Shown: piece after piece, positions 51,309 to 60,027 of the stretch
How the letters are laid out: each line of letters starts with the position of its first letter
Numbering within the stretch: position 1 is the stretch's first letter
Source of the DNA: Cytophagales bacterium
GTDB lineage: Bacteria; Bacteroidota; Bacteroidia; Cytophagales; Spirosomataceae
DNA: 64,000 nt
Direction of reading: 5' to 3'
Assembly (NCBI GenBank): GCA_013298025.1
Contig: JAAFJE010000007.1
Location: 62,001-126,000 of the forward strand
Position numbers and translations under genes: made by a program
Notes under the pieces: model-generated
Databases searched by the model: none
What the model was told of the DNA's origin: nothing
Seen by the model: only the letters and a program-made list of their open reading frames with translations

Positions 51309-52886
51309 ATGAGACACGATTTGCTTGCTGCCGACCTCAGCAAAACTGCCAAACCTATCGTAAACCATCCTGTGTTTGGTTTACATACCAATGTTCAGCT
51401 CGATTTGAGCGTACCTGCCTTGATTGAAGAAGCCCTCAAAAATCAAGAAGGTGTACTCACCGACACAGGAGCTTTTATGTGCGATACGGGTAAATTTACA
51501 GGCCGCTCGCCCAAAGACAAGTTTTGTGTATATGATGACAAAACAGCCAATACTGTTTGGTGGGGCGACATCAACCATACTTTTGATGCAGAAAAGTTTG
51601 AAGCTTTGTATCAAAAAATGATTGCGTTTGTGGCAGATAAAAAATTGTATGCTCGTTATGTTTATGCCTGTGCTTCGCCTGCACATCGCCTCAACGTATT
51701 GGTGGTGAATACCTTGGCTTGGCATAATTTGTTCTGTAACCATTTGTTTTTACGTCCTGAACAAGAGGAATTAGCAAATTTTGAACCAGAATGGTTGATT
51801 TTGAATGTACCCGATTTTGAGGCGATTCCTGCCATTGATGGCACTCGACAAGGCAATTTTACCATCATAGATTTTTCTAAAAAAATTATTCTTATTGGAG
51901 GTACGGGTTATGCTGGCGAAATGAAAAAAGGCATTTTTACCGTACTCAATTATATTTTACCGCAAGAAAAACAAGTGCTGTCGATGCACTGCTCGGCTAA
52001 TATCGGGCAAGCAGGCGATACAGCTTTGTTCTTTGGTTTGTCGGGAACAGGCAAAACGACGCTATCGGCCGACCCCGACCGCCAATTGATTGGCGACGAT
52101 GAACATGGCTGGTCTGACGACGAAGTATTCAACTTTGAAGGAGGTTGCTATGCCAAGGTTATCAATTTGAGTCCAGAACAAGAACCCGAAATTTTCGGGG
52201 CTATTCGTTATGGTTCTATTTTAGAAAATACCCGCTTTATTGCAGGTACATCGACGGTAGATTATACCAACCAAAGCGTTACCGAAAATACCCGTACCGC
52301 TTACCCGATTCATTATATTCCGAATGTGGCACAGCCTTCTGTAGGCAGTGCACCGAAAAATATCTTTTTTCTTACGGCTGATGCCTTTGGCGTATTGCCT
52401 CCAATTGCCCGTTTGAACAAAGAACAAGCCATGTTTTATTTTGTATCGGGCTATACTTCTAAATTAGCTGGTACCGAAATGGGCGTAAAAGAACCACAAG
52501 CCACATTCTCGGCTTGCTTTGGGGCTGCATTTTTGCCTTTGCATCCGCTTAAATATGCCGAGTTGTTGGGTAAAAAAATCAACAATGGTGAAGTAAATGT
52601 ATGGTTGGTCAATACGGGTTGGACAGGCGGCCCTTATGGTGTAGGCTCTCGCATGAAACTTAAATACACCCGTGCCATGATTCATGCGGCATTAGAAGGC
52701 AAGTTTGCTACCATTCCGTTTGAAGCTCATCCTATTTTTGGCATCGAAATGCCAACCGAATGCCCCGATGTGCCAACGGCTTTGTTGAACCCAATCAATA
52801 CTTGGAGCGATGCCCAAGCTTATACCGAAAAAGCGAAGTATTTGGAAACATTATTTGAGGAAAACTATCATAAATACATCAAATAA
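51309..52886 (+). CDS. pckA: phosphoenolpyruvate carboxykinase (ATP)
   Basis: 525 residues. It converts oxaloacetate + ATP to phosphoenolpyruvate, the entry to gluconeogenesis from C4 acids. Motifs: GRSPKDKF substrate loop (65-72), the kinase-specific P-loop GLSGTGKTTLS (243-253), HGWSDDEVFNFEGGCYAK metal/substrate region, and ENTRTAYPIHYI. It is placed after the glyoxylate-shunt genes and before fbp, as expected for growth on acetate. It ends at a strong terminator. Confidence 0.97.
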   Translation: MRHDLLAADLSKTAKPIVNHPVFGLHTNVQLDLSVPALIEEALKNQEGVLTDTGAFMCDTGKFTGRSPKDKFCVYDDKTANTVWWGDINHTFDAEKFEALYQKMIAFVADKKLYARYVYACASPAHRLNVLVVNTLAWHNLFCNHLFLRPEQEELANFEPEWLILNVPDFEAIPAIDGTRQGNFTIIDFSKKIILIGGTGYAGEMKKGIFTVLNYILPQEKQVLSMHCSANIGQAGDTALFFGLSGTGKTTLSADPDRQLIGDDEHGWSDDEVFNFEGGCYAKVINLSPEQEPEIFGAIRYGSILENTRFIAGTSTVDYTNQSVTENTRTAYPIHYIPNVAQPSVGSAPKNIFFLTADAFGVLPPIARLNKEQAMFYFVSGYTSKLAGTEMGVKEPQATFSACFGAAFLPLHPLKYAELLGKKINNGEVNVWLVNTGWTGGPYGVGSRMKLKYTRAMIHAALEGKFATIPFEAHPIFGIEMPTECPDVPTALLNPINTWSDAQAYTEKAKYLETLFEENYHKYIK

Positions 52887-52891
52887 ACCCC

Positions 52892-52932
52892 AAGGCTTCA
52901 AGCGACCAAACTAGGCCTTGAAGCCTTTTTTT
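52892..52932 (+). terminator. intrinsic terminator of pckA
   Basis: An 11-bp perfect stem (52892-52902 with 52917-52927, AAGGCTTCAAG and complement), 14-nt loop, followed by a T7 run, 6 bp after the stop. Confidence 0.9.
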
Positions 52933-53125
52933 GATAATATTGACTAACCGTGAAAATATTAGCAGTTTCTTGTCTATTGTTGTACTTTTCTAATATTTCA
53001 AATAAAGTGACTGCTGTAAAGGATGGACTAGGAAAGTTGTTTGTTCATCTCTTTTTAGTTTAGAGTTGTGCATAACACAAATACCCAAAGCGAAATACAT
53101 AATCACGATAAATCCTCCAATAACT

Positions 53126-54133
53126 ATGACAGTAGAAGCTACCATTGCCTTGCCCGTTGGCACAACACTCGACCGTTTTATCATGCGTCAACAAGAAAAC
53201 TTTGGTTATGCCAAAGGCGAACTTTCTCAATTGCTCCGAGACATTGCTTTAGCCTCAAAAATCATCGGCAAAGAAATCAATCGTGCAGGGCTCACCGATA
53301 TAACAGGAGCGTTTGGGCGAGAAAATGTGCAGGGTGAAAGTCAGCAAAAACTGGATGTGATTGCCAATATTCGCTTTAAAAGAGCCTTGATTAATGGCGG
53401 AGAAGTATGCGGTATTTTGTCGGAAGAAGAAGACGAAATTATCCAAACCAACAATTACAATGGGAAATATGTAGTGGCTATCGACCCATTAGACGGCTCT
53501 TCTAACATCGACGTAAACGTATCTATTGGTACGATTTTTTCTATTTACCGCCGTGTAAGTCCTGTTGGTACGCCTGCCGTCATCGACGATTTTATGCAAG
53601 GAGGACGCAAACAAGTAGCGGCTGGCTATATTTTGTATGGCTCGTCAACGGTGATGGTTTATACCACAGGGCAAGGCGTAAACTGCTTTACGTATGAAAG
53701 TTCTTTGGGTGAATTTTTCTTTTCTCATGCCGACATGACGATTCCAAGTACAGGTAAAATTTATTCGGTCAATGATGCCTATTTCGATGAGTTTGCCGCT
53801 CCCGTACAAACGTTCGTTACCGAAATGCGTCGTACCAAAGGAGCAATGGCCCGTTATATTGGCTCGTTGGTAGGCGATTTTCACCGTAATTTATTGAAAG
53901 GAGGCATTTATTTGTATCCACCAACAGCAAAAACACCGCATGGCAAATTACGCCTACTATACGAATGCTATCCTTTGGCTTTTGTGATAGAACAAGCAGG
54001 CGGCCGAGGCTACGACGGCACACAAGATATTTTAGACATTACCCCAACCCATGTTCATCAACGTTGTGCCGCTTACCTTGGCTCTACGCAACTGATAGAC
54101 GAATTAGTAAAGCAATTGAATTGTGAAGTGTAA
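53126..54133 (+). CDS. fbp: class I fructose-1,6-bisphosphatase
   Basis: 335 residues from the ATG at 53126 ([20 protein letters not shown]). The frame extends 20 codons further, but the shorter form matches the family. It removes the 1-phosphate of fructose-1,6-bisphosphate, the irreversible late step of gluconeogenesis. The metal-site segments GILSEEEDE and [20 protein letters not shown] are intact, as are [23 protein letters not shown] and [20 protein letters not shown]. Its place after pckA completes the acetate-to-sugar route. A palindromic repeat behind the stop probably ends the transcript. Confidence 0.95.
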   Translation: MTVEATIALPVGTTLDRFIMRQQENFGYAKGELSQLLRDIALASKIIGKEINRAGLTDITGAFGRENVQGESQQKLDVIANIRFKRALINGGEVCGILSEEEDEIIQTNNYNGKYVVAIDPLDGSSNIDVNVSIGTIFSIYRRVSPVGTPAVIDDFMQGGRKQVAAGYILYGSSTVMVYTTGQGVNCFTYESSLGEFFFSHADMTIPSTGKIYSVNDAYFDEFAAPVQTFVTEMRRTKGAMARYIGSLVGDFHRNLLKGGIYLYPPTAKTPHGKLRLLYECYPLAFVIEQAGGRGYDGTQDILDITPTHVHQRCAAYLGSTQLIDELVKQLNCEV

Positions 54134-54166
54134 GGTTCTGCAAGAAAGATAAAAGATTGTTCAACA

Positions 54167-54226
54167 AAGGCAAACAATAAATTTCCCAACCGTAGAGCCG
54201 AGGCAATGCCTCGGCTCTACATTTTT
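54167..54226. repeat. palindromic intergenic repeat, copy A
   Basis: A 13-bp perfect stem GTAGAGCCGAGGC / GCCTCGGCTCTAC (54192-54204 with 54208-54220), loop AAT, followed by ATTTTTT, so it can terminate fbp. The whole stretch from about 54171 is nearly identical to 56861-56916. Confidence 0.85.
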
Positions 54227-54237
54227 TCCATTGTCTT

Positions 54238-54270
54238 ACTGATGGCATGACTTTGAGGCATGCCATCAGT
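54238..54270. repeat. 12-bp inverted repeat
   Basis: ACTGATGGCATG (54238-54249) and CATGCCATCAGT (54259-54270) form a perfect stem with a 9-nt loop, directly left of the MITE-like element. Confidence 0.7.
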
Positions 54271-54276
54271 ACTATT

Positions 54277-54455
54277 CCCTAGCTGTTTCAAGTTTAAGAA
54301 CTTGGAACAATAAATCAAGTGCAGTCTCCGACTGCACCACCCGTACAACCAATAGCAAAGATTGAATACTTTAGTAGGTTCGATTTGAGCAAGGTCGCAG
54401 TCAGAGACTGCTTCTTATTCGGCGTTCCAAGTTCTTAAACTTGAAACAGCTAGGG
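54277..54455. mobile_element. 179-bp MITE-like element with 32-bp perfect terminal inverted repeats
   Basis: The 32-bp left end (54277-54308, starts CCCTAGCTGTTTCAAG) is the exact reverse complement of the right end (54424-54455). Inside are two related palindromes, GTGCAGTC-TCC-GACTGCAC (54319-54337) and GCAGTC-AGA-GACTGC (54397-54411). There is no coding frame of note, so any movement would need an outside transposase. It cuts off the HepT reading frame. No clear target duplication was seen. Related end sequences recur at 56819-56844 and 57031-57056. Confidence 0.75.
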
Positions 54456-54635
54456 GTGAAGCGTATCAAACTTATTCACTGCTTCACCAATTATACCAAG
54501 CTGTCGTTCTACGGCACTTTGTGTTTTTAAATCCTTATCGTATTGTTCATAAGAGCTAATGGGTGCAATAAACTCATCAATTAAGTCGATAGCATAAACA
54601 ATATCATACAAATATTTTAGTCCCTTTTCTGTCAT
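54450..54635 (-). pseudogene. HepT (HEPN-domain toxin) fragment truncated by the MITE-like element
   Basis: 61 residues beginning MTEKGLKYLYDIVYAIDLID and including AVERQLGIIGEAVNKF, a typical HepT stretch. The frame ends in a stop made by the element's terminal repeat immediately after LHP. In intact HepT proteins this position is followed by the part that holds the RNase R-x4-6-H motif, so the toxin is almost surely inactive. Its C-terminal half was not found on the other side of the element. It overlaps the end of the mntA-like frame by 32 bp, the usual arrangement of the pair. Confidence 0.7.
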
Positions 54636-54929
54636 AAATCAAAACCTTAGTTGAGTCAATATTTTTTCTGAGATAGGGGTTTTTGATAGAATTTTCGGTC
54701 AATAAATCTACTTTCCTATGAAAGAAATCTTCAAAAGTATCCCATAGTACTAAAAGTTTTTCGCCTCTTTCAATGGGGTCTGGCTCATCAATTTCAACTA
54801 ATAAATCTATATAGAATCAAATTTATTAGTCGTAGCTGAACCAAAAGCATACAAGTATTTTACCTGATGCTTTTGGCATAAAGCATTGAAAATAGCTAAT
54901 TGATTTTGTATTTCTTCTTGGATTCGCAT
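54604..54929 (-). pseudogene. MntA-like nucleotidyltransferase antitoxin, frameshifted
   Basis: From the ATG at 54927-54929 the frame reads MRIQEEIQNQLAIFNALCQK and reaches FGSATTNKFDS before a stop at 54807-54809. Adding one base at about 54813 restores FDSDIDLLVEID, the nucleotidyltransferase GS..x..DxD motif. The downstream frame then runs on (DFFHRKVDLLTENSIKNPYL) to a TGA at 54604-54606 overlapping hepT. This is the MntA partner that AMPylates HepT. A single-base deletion explains its loss. Confidence 0.75.
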
Positions 54930-54976
54930 AAATCAAATTTACTCAATTATACAGATTTAACAACGCTGGTGAGAGG

Positions 54977-55444
54977 TTATTTAGGGTATTTTTTAACATT
55001 GAGCATTCGAGCATCTGGAGGATAAGTAATATTGAAATCTAGTTGCTGTAAATCTCTAAGACTAAAATCATATCGTTTGAGTATTTTGTATTCATCTCTA
55101 ATTTTTGTCCAAGAGGTTGTATCTAATTGTTGAGTATCAAAAACAAAAAAGGATAATGTGTCAGAAGGTAAAGCGTTAAATCTATCTTCCCACCTAGATG
55201 AGTAAGAATCCGTTTCTTCATACCCATTTGGCTTGACATTTAGCATTGATGGCTTGTCTGTTGGTAAAAGCGTGTCAGGGTATATGTGTTGAGAACCATA
55301 TCTACTAATATAAAAACTAATCTTTTTTGATGATTGATTTTTTACTATTAGACTATAATAAGTTTCTATACATCCTTCACAACTTCCAGCAAACAATATT
55401 ACCATTAAAAAAAGAGAAACGAGCGTTAGGAATGATGTTTTCAT
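54977..55444 (-). CDS. lipoprotein of unknown function
   Basis: 155 residues. The signal peptide MKTSFLTLVSLFLMVILFAG ends in GSC, a lipobox for lipid attachment at Cys22. The mature part is small, polar and Tyr/Asp/Ser-rich with no recognised domain. It is in a strip of lineage-specific genes on the minus strand next to repeats and pseudogenes. Its function is unknown. Confidence 0.65.
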   Translation of the reverse strand: MKTSFLTLVSLFLMVILFAGSCEGCIETYYSLIVKNQSSKKISFYISRYGSQHIYPDTLLPTDKPSMLNVKPNGYEETDSYSSRWEDRFNALPSDTLSFFVFDTQQLDTTSWTKIRDEYKILKRYDFSLRDLQQLDFNITYPPDARMLNVKKYPK

Positions 55445-55474
55445 TTTAGTAGAGCTTAATGTGTATGTTAAAAA

Positions 55475-55828
55475 TTAATTGTAAAACCTAGCTTGTACAT
55501 CTACAAACATTATTGCAATTAGAAATATTGTCGAAAGGAACGCAATGAAAAGTCTCGTTTTGTTTCTTTTAGAAGTTGTCCAAATGCCAGCAACAAATGC
55601 AGAAAGAAAGCCAAGTCCAAAAGCTAAATTTACTTTTGCGTAAAGGTCAGCCGTTTTGTAATACCAAGGAACAGGACCGTCTCTACCAAATGGATAGTTT
55701 GTTGTCTGCTTGAGTACCCCAATTGTTACAAATTCTTCCAAGTGCATAAGTGTCATAAGTCCAGATAACAGTAATGTCATTCCTGCTAAAAGCCAAAATT
55801 TAATGTCGATATGTTGTTGTGTAGTCAT
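55475..55828 (-). CDS. small membrane protein of unknown function
   Basis: 117 residues with three hydrophobic helices (FWLLAGMTLLLSGLMTLMHL, AFGLGFLSAFVAGIWTT, LFIAFLSTIFLIAIMFVDV). A soluble loop after the first helix contains NYPFGRDGPVPWYYKT. It precedes the lipoprotein gene by 30 bp on the same strand, so the two may be co-transcribed. The family was not recognised. Confidence 0.6.
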   Translation of the reverse strand: MTTQQHIDIKFWLLAGMTLLLSGLMTLMHLEEFVTIGVLKQTTNYPFGRDGPVPWYYKTADLYAKVNLAFGLGFLSAFVAGIWTTSKRNKTRLFIAFLSTIFLIAIMFVDVQARFYN

Positions 55829-55888
55829 TTATACTTGCCTATAATGGTGGATAATTTTAGTTGTACTGATGGCAAATAATCTGGTGTT

Positions 55889-56725
55889 TTATTCGACTAT
55901 TATCAGTAACCAAACAGTGGTAAAAGAAATGAAAATCCACTCAATTAAACGTTTAGTTTTTTTGCTAAATAATTTCTTTCTCAATGTTTCGATTACAGAT
56001 ATGACAAAATTTCCAACACTAAAGCCTGGGAAAAGCGATAAACTCAAAACTCCAGTGAAGGTAAGCGTTAGTGACAAACTTGAAAAAAAGGCTTGGAAAC
56101 TACTAAATATTGAAACATTTGCTATTTCAACTGACCCTCTCAAAGCAGGATTCGGCTGAATAAGCGACCAAGCCTCATGCCAATAATACCCGAACCTATG
56201 TGCCACTTCGGAGATTCCATAGTTTTTCGTTGTGATGATAATTTTATTTTCTCCCTTTGAATCATACATTATCGGTATTATCGCTGGTTTTTCCGCACTA
56301 CCCATTAGTGAATATTTATCAGCATCATTTACTAAAATTTTACTTTTGATTCCATTTTTCTCTACAGCGACTTCTATGTTTCCGTCTTCTAATACTATTT
56401 GTGATAAAATATCAGATACTCTTTCTGGCTCTTTTCCATTAATAGCAATTATTTTCATGTTATCCTCAAACCCTAATTTTTGCATTTGACTATTGAATTT
56501 GAGTCCATAAATAGCATTTTTGTTTTCAATAAATCTATCTTTTCTTAATATCGTAACCCCCAATATCAACAAGAATGCCAAGCCACTACTCAAGGCTAAT
56601 CCTGATAATTTTGCTAGTGGAATGAGCCAACTGAAATTATTTTCTAAGGATTCAAATTTCTCTTTCAGCATCCATTTAGGAGCTAAATTCATGAGTATAG
56701 ACAGCGTAATTGCGATGACAACCAT
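55889..56725 (-). CDS. membrane protein resembling an inactive site-2 protease (RseP-like) with PDZ domain
   Basis: About 278 residues from the ATG near 56725 (MVVIAITLSILMNLAPKWML). Two N-terminal helices are followed by a PDZ-like domain (GFEDNMKIIAINGKEPERVSDI), a soluble part and C-terminal helices. Those hold SLSLTLTFTGVLSLSLFPGFSVGN, which sits where S2P proteases have NLLPIPxLDGG. The first-helix HExxH zinc motif is absent and the LDG aspartate is replaced. I read it as a degenerate S2P-fold protein, perhaps a regulator or lineage-specific relic. The assignment is tentative; a PDZ-containing membrane protein is the safer statement. Confidence 0.45.
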   Translation of the reverse strand: MVVIAITLSILMNLAPKWMLKEKFESLENNFSWLIPLAKLSGLALSSGLAFLLILGVTILRKDRFIENKNAIYGLKFNSQMQKLGFEDNMKIIAINGKEPERVSDILSQIVLEDGNIEVAVEKNGIKSKILVNDADKYSLMGSAEKPAIIPIMYDSKGENKIIITTKNYGISEVAHRFGYYWHEAWSLIQPNPALRGSVEIANVSIFSSFQAFFSSLSLTLTFTGVLSLSLFPGFSVGNFVISVIETLRKKLFSKKTKRLIEWIFISFTTVWLLIIVE

Positions 56726-57117
56726 ATTATGCTTGGGTTTAAATATTAGTAACAAATATTAACTGTAATAAATAAATTAATTGATTGTTTACTCATCTCG
56801 TTCAACCCCTTACTGTTACAAGTTGTTAATCTTGAAACAGCAAGGAAGATTCCAACGAAAGCAAATAATAAATTTCCCAACCGTAGAGCCGAGGCAATGC
56901 CTCGGCTCTACATTTTTCCCTTGCCTCGGCTCTACAATACCACATCCCAACCTTGCCTCGTCCCTACGATATATTTCAACACATTTGTTTCTACAAAACA
57001 ATCATTATATCGTTGCCCCCCTTGCTATTCCAAGTTGTTAAACTTGAAACAGCAAGTTAAAAACTAAGTGTATTGTGTTTTCTAATATCCTACAAGATAA
57101 TGCTTTTACTACAAACT
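56726..57117. repeat. repeat-rich non-coding region of about 390 bp
   Basis: It holds palindrome copy B (GTAGAGCCGAGGC stem, 56883-56895 with 56899-56911), two decayed half copies (56921-56935 and about 56952-56968), and two 26-bp direct repeats with one mismatch (56819-56844 and 57031-57056, CAAGTTGTTAA...). The direct repeats resemble the ends of the MITE-like element at 54277-54455. No gene was seen. Confidence 0.75.
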
Positions 57118-59952
57118 TTACTTCAAAACTTCTACGGGCGTTAAGCTTACTTTTTCTAATAAACCAGACGCTCTTGGCGACCAGCCTTTTGTGGTGAAAT
57201 AGCCGTCTTTTCCTAAGTTTTGTTTCAGTCTTGCTGATACGTTGATGTTATAAAACTTCTGCCAAACAGTACCTTCTTTTTCTAAAGCGATTACTCTGTT
57301 TGCCATTGAATTAGTCACTTTTATGGCTAATTCGTTTTTGGATTTTAATAAAGTATTGTGTACAAAAACTTTATAAGTTGGGCCTAATAAAGTAGCCAAA
57401 TATTTTCCATTCAATGTCACCGATGCACTTTCAGCTACTTTACCTAAATCTAACCAATAGCCCTGTGCATTAGTTTTGGGTTTTACGAAATTCAATTGAT
57501 ACAAAGCCGTTCCCGAAAAATCTTGATAAGCATTGCCTGCATTTGTCCACGAACCTAATGTTTGGGTTTCAATGGCTTTTGGTAAAGTTGGGCCGCCTTC
57601 AATAAACGAAATTTTCCAAGTCCCTTTTAGCTCTTCGGCTTCTTTGCTCGCTTTCCAATAAGGATAGCTTTTGCCTTTTTCTACTGTTTTAAAGGTTTCA
57701 ATAATGCAAGATTCCCCCACAGATAATTGCAAAAATACTTCATTGTTTTTCACTTTTGCCATGCCCAAAACTCCCGTCATTGGATTGTACAAAGCGGCTG
57801 ATTTCGCTTCAGCTTCTAATTTTACCCAGCCTTCAAATGCCTGCCCAGATTTATTATTGACGAAATAATAATTTCCTTTTGCAGAAGTTTTTCTAACGAA
57901 TTGTAAGCCTTTGTCGGTCATGGTTTCACGATTGATTTTAGCGAAAATCATCAATTCATCTAAATCTTCACCCAACAAAAATGAACCTTCGCCAATCTTA
58001 GCTTGATTCAATTGGGCATTTACTTTCACAAAATTTAACTGAGCCAAAAGTGCCTTAAATTTTGCTCTTCGTTCATCCAAATTCCCTAAACCCGGTACAT
58101 CGACGGGCAATTGATGATGCACGATAATGGTTGCTCCAGCCTTTGCCAATTGTACTAATTTCTCCAAAGTCTCTACAGGTACTTGCTCACTTTCAGCCAA
58201 TAGTACTGTTTTGTAGGCAACGCCACCCGTAATAATTTGCTGATTTTGTACTTTTAAGTTGGCAATTTGTTTATCAGAAATAAAATCGAAGCCATAGCCA
58301 CGGTCAATCATTTTCTGAGCAACTGCTTTAAAATCTGTTCCGTTAAATTCTGGCGTTACGCCGTCGAAGTGTTCTAATAAACCTTTGGGGGAAGGTTCTG
58401 TGAGTCGGTCGGTAATCGGGAAGTACAGCAACACATCGTTATTAGGTTTGCTATCTTGTAAAAAAGCCTGCGTGCGAGCCACGTAATGATTCAGCGTAGC
58501 AAAGTCTTTCCAGAAAGGGTTTTGTGGCGTAAAGTGTACGGCTGCATAAAATAACCAACCCGGAAATGCTTCGTTTTTAGGCGAGTAATTGGTACCGTGG
58601 TAAAAAATATGGTTTACGCCACCGACCATAAATCTATCTAAAGCTTTTTTCACATCGCTCAGAGAAGAAAGAAAATGTTCGTTCTCCCAAGTGGCAGATT
58701 CCGAAGAAGTCAATTTTTTACCCAATACATTAGAAGCCGAAGAAGCAAATTTAATTCTCAATAAATCTGTTCCTTCAATTTCTGGAATGTCCACCAAACC
58801 GTATAAATCTAAGGTATTTGCAGGCGAACCATGAGCTTGATTTCTCACAATTTTACCACGAGCATGAGCCCATTTTGCCCATTCTCCTGTATATTTTTCC
58901 AGAATCAAATCCCCAATTGTAGTTCTATAATCGAATAATACTCTGTGGTTTAAATCTGTGTTTTCTTTACTAAAAAGATTTGGCAAGTAATTTCTTAAAT
59001 CATAACCTCTTCTTTGCTGAAATTCTTTGAATAAATCATCCGTCCAGTCCGACTGCCCACGAGCGTCATCTACTTCGTAAGAATCATTGAAGAAAGCACG
59101 CATACTCGAAACATCCGTATTGGCGAAAGCTTTATCAAATTCTTTTAAGTAATTTTGAATCGCTTTTTCAGAAAAATGGTCGATTACATCCCCTTCGCCA
59201 CCCGGTCCAGCACGTTCTACCATTTTGCCATGCCAACCTTGGAAAATAGCGTAAAGCGTCCAATTGCCTTTGGGAGCTTCCCAATTCAATTGTCCCATAG
59301 CACTTACTTTGTCTGTCAGATTCATTATTTCTCCTTTGTCAGAATACGCCATGAGCGTTTGTAAAGGCAAAGGTTTTTCAAATTTTACTTGGTCGATTGC
59401 TAATTCTTGAAGGTTTTCATTTTTTGAAATGGGATATTTCAAAGCAGAAATTTCAGTCTTTTTTGGTAAAACATATCTTAACAACGGACTTTGCTGAAAC
59501 GTAATCACTTCCGACAGTTTTTCACCTTCTTTTAATTGATAGGTTTTGAAATTGACATTCTTACAAGCGTCTTCAGGCGTAACCCAACGTCCGCCAAAAG
59601 GCCAGCCCGAAGCATTGGCAAGGTCGATGCCCAAGCCCAAACGAGTCCCTTCATTCAACGTATGCTTGAACATTTGCACCCATTTGGGTGAAAGGAAATC
59701 TATAAAATTAGCCTCTTCGCCTTTTACGCCATAAATAGGCGTAATTTCCAAACCTCCCAAACCAGCTTTTTGGTAGGTTTCCATATTGTAGGTTAAATCT
59801 TTGGGATTTACGGCATTGCCTTCCCACCACCAACGTGACCACGGTTTGGTTTGCTGAGTAATGGGTTTCCATTTTACTTGTCCGAAACTCAGAGAAGACG
59901 TAATTGATAAGAGAATGAATACTTGAAAGGCTTTTTGATAGCAATTTTTCAT
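57118..59952 (-). CDS. secreted glycoside hydrolase, GH106-like (alpha-L-rhamnosidase type)
   Basis: About 944 residues from the ATG at 59950-59952 (MKNCYQKAFQVFILLSITSS), signal peptide ending near SFG. The N-terminal catalytic part has SRWWWEGNAVNPKDLTYNME and GLGGLEITPIYGVKG, then LGIDLANASGWPFGG and FFNDSYEVDD, which are hallmarks of GH106-like hydrolases. The C-terminal part is beta-rich and carbohydrate-binding-like (WLDLGKVAESASVTLNGKYL). It probably removes rhamnose from plant or bacterial polysaccharides in the periplasm. It lies downstream of SusC/D/E-like genes but behind their terminator, with a 40-bp palindrome in its leader, so it may have separate control. Confidence 0.75.
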   Translation of the reverse strand: MKNCYQKAFQVFILLSITSSLSFGQVKWKPITQQTKPWSRWWWEGNAVNPKDLTYNMETYQKAGLGGLEITPIYGVKGEEANFIDFLSPKWVQMFKHTLNEGTRLGLGIDLANASGWPFGGRWVTPEDACKNVNFKTYQLKEGEKLSEVITFQQSPLLRYVLPKKTEISALKYPISKNENLQELAIDQVKFEKPLPLQTLMAYSDKGEIMNLTDKVSAMGQLNWEAPKGNWTLYAIFQGWHGKMVERAGPGGEGDVIDHFSEKAIQNYLKEFDKAFANTDVSSMRAFFNDSYEVDDARGQSDWTDDLFKEFQQRRGYDLRNYLPNLFSKENTDLNHRVLFDYRTTIGDLILEKYTGEWAKWAHARGKIVRNQAHGSPANTLDLYGLVDIPEIEGTDLLRIKFASSASNVLGKKLTSSESATWENEHFLSSLSDVKKALDRFMVGGVNHIFYHGTNYSPKNEAFPGWLFYAAVHFTPQNPFWKDFATLNHYVARTQAFLQDSKPNNDVLLYFPITDRLTEPSPKGLLEHFDGVTPEFNGTDFKAVAQKMIDRGYGFDFISDKQIANLKVQNQQIITGGVAYKTVLLAESEQVPVETLEKLVQLAKAGATIIVHHQLPVDVPGLGNLDERRAKFKALLAQLNFVKVNAQLNQAKIGEGSFLLGEDLDELMIFAKINRETMTDKGLQFVRKTSAKGNYYFVNNKSGQAFEGWVKLEAEAKSAALYNPMTGVLGMAKVKNNEVFLQLSVGESCIIETFKTVEKGKSYPYWKASKEAEELKGTWKISFIEGGPTLPKAIETQTLGSWTNAGNAYQDFSGTALYQLNFVKPKTNAQGYWLDLGKVAESASVTLNGKYLATLLGPTYKVFVHNTLLKSKNELAIKVTNSMANRVIALEKEGTVWQKFYNINVSARLKQNLGKDGYFTTKGWSPRASGLLEKVSLTPVEVLK

Positions 59953-60027
59953 CAGACACAAGGGCTTTATTTCGTGCAAAATAAACGTAAACGCTGCCTG
60001 TTACGTCCTGTGATGTCATGCTTTTGG

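Noticed and set aside
54167-54460. Possible CRISPR array or integron site
   Set aside because: The repeats are palindromes of different sequence and a single inverted-repeat element; no regular spacing and no integrase.
54977-57117. A new defence or toxin system made of the lipoprotein, small membrane and S2P-like genes
   Set aside because: Despite the nearby broken HepT/MntA pair, these genes show no effector, nuclease or NTPase motif that would support such a claim.
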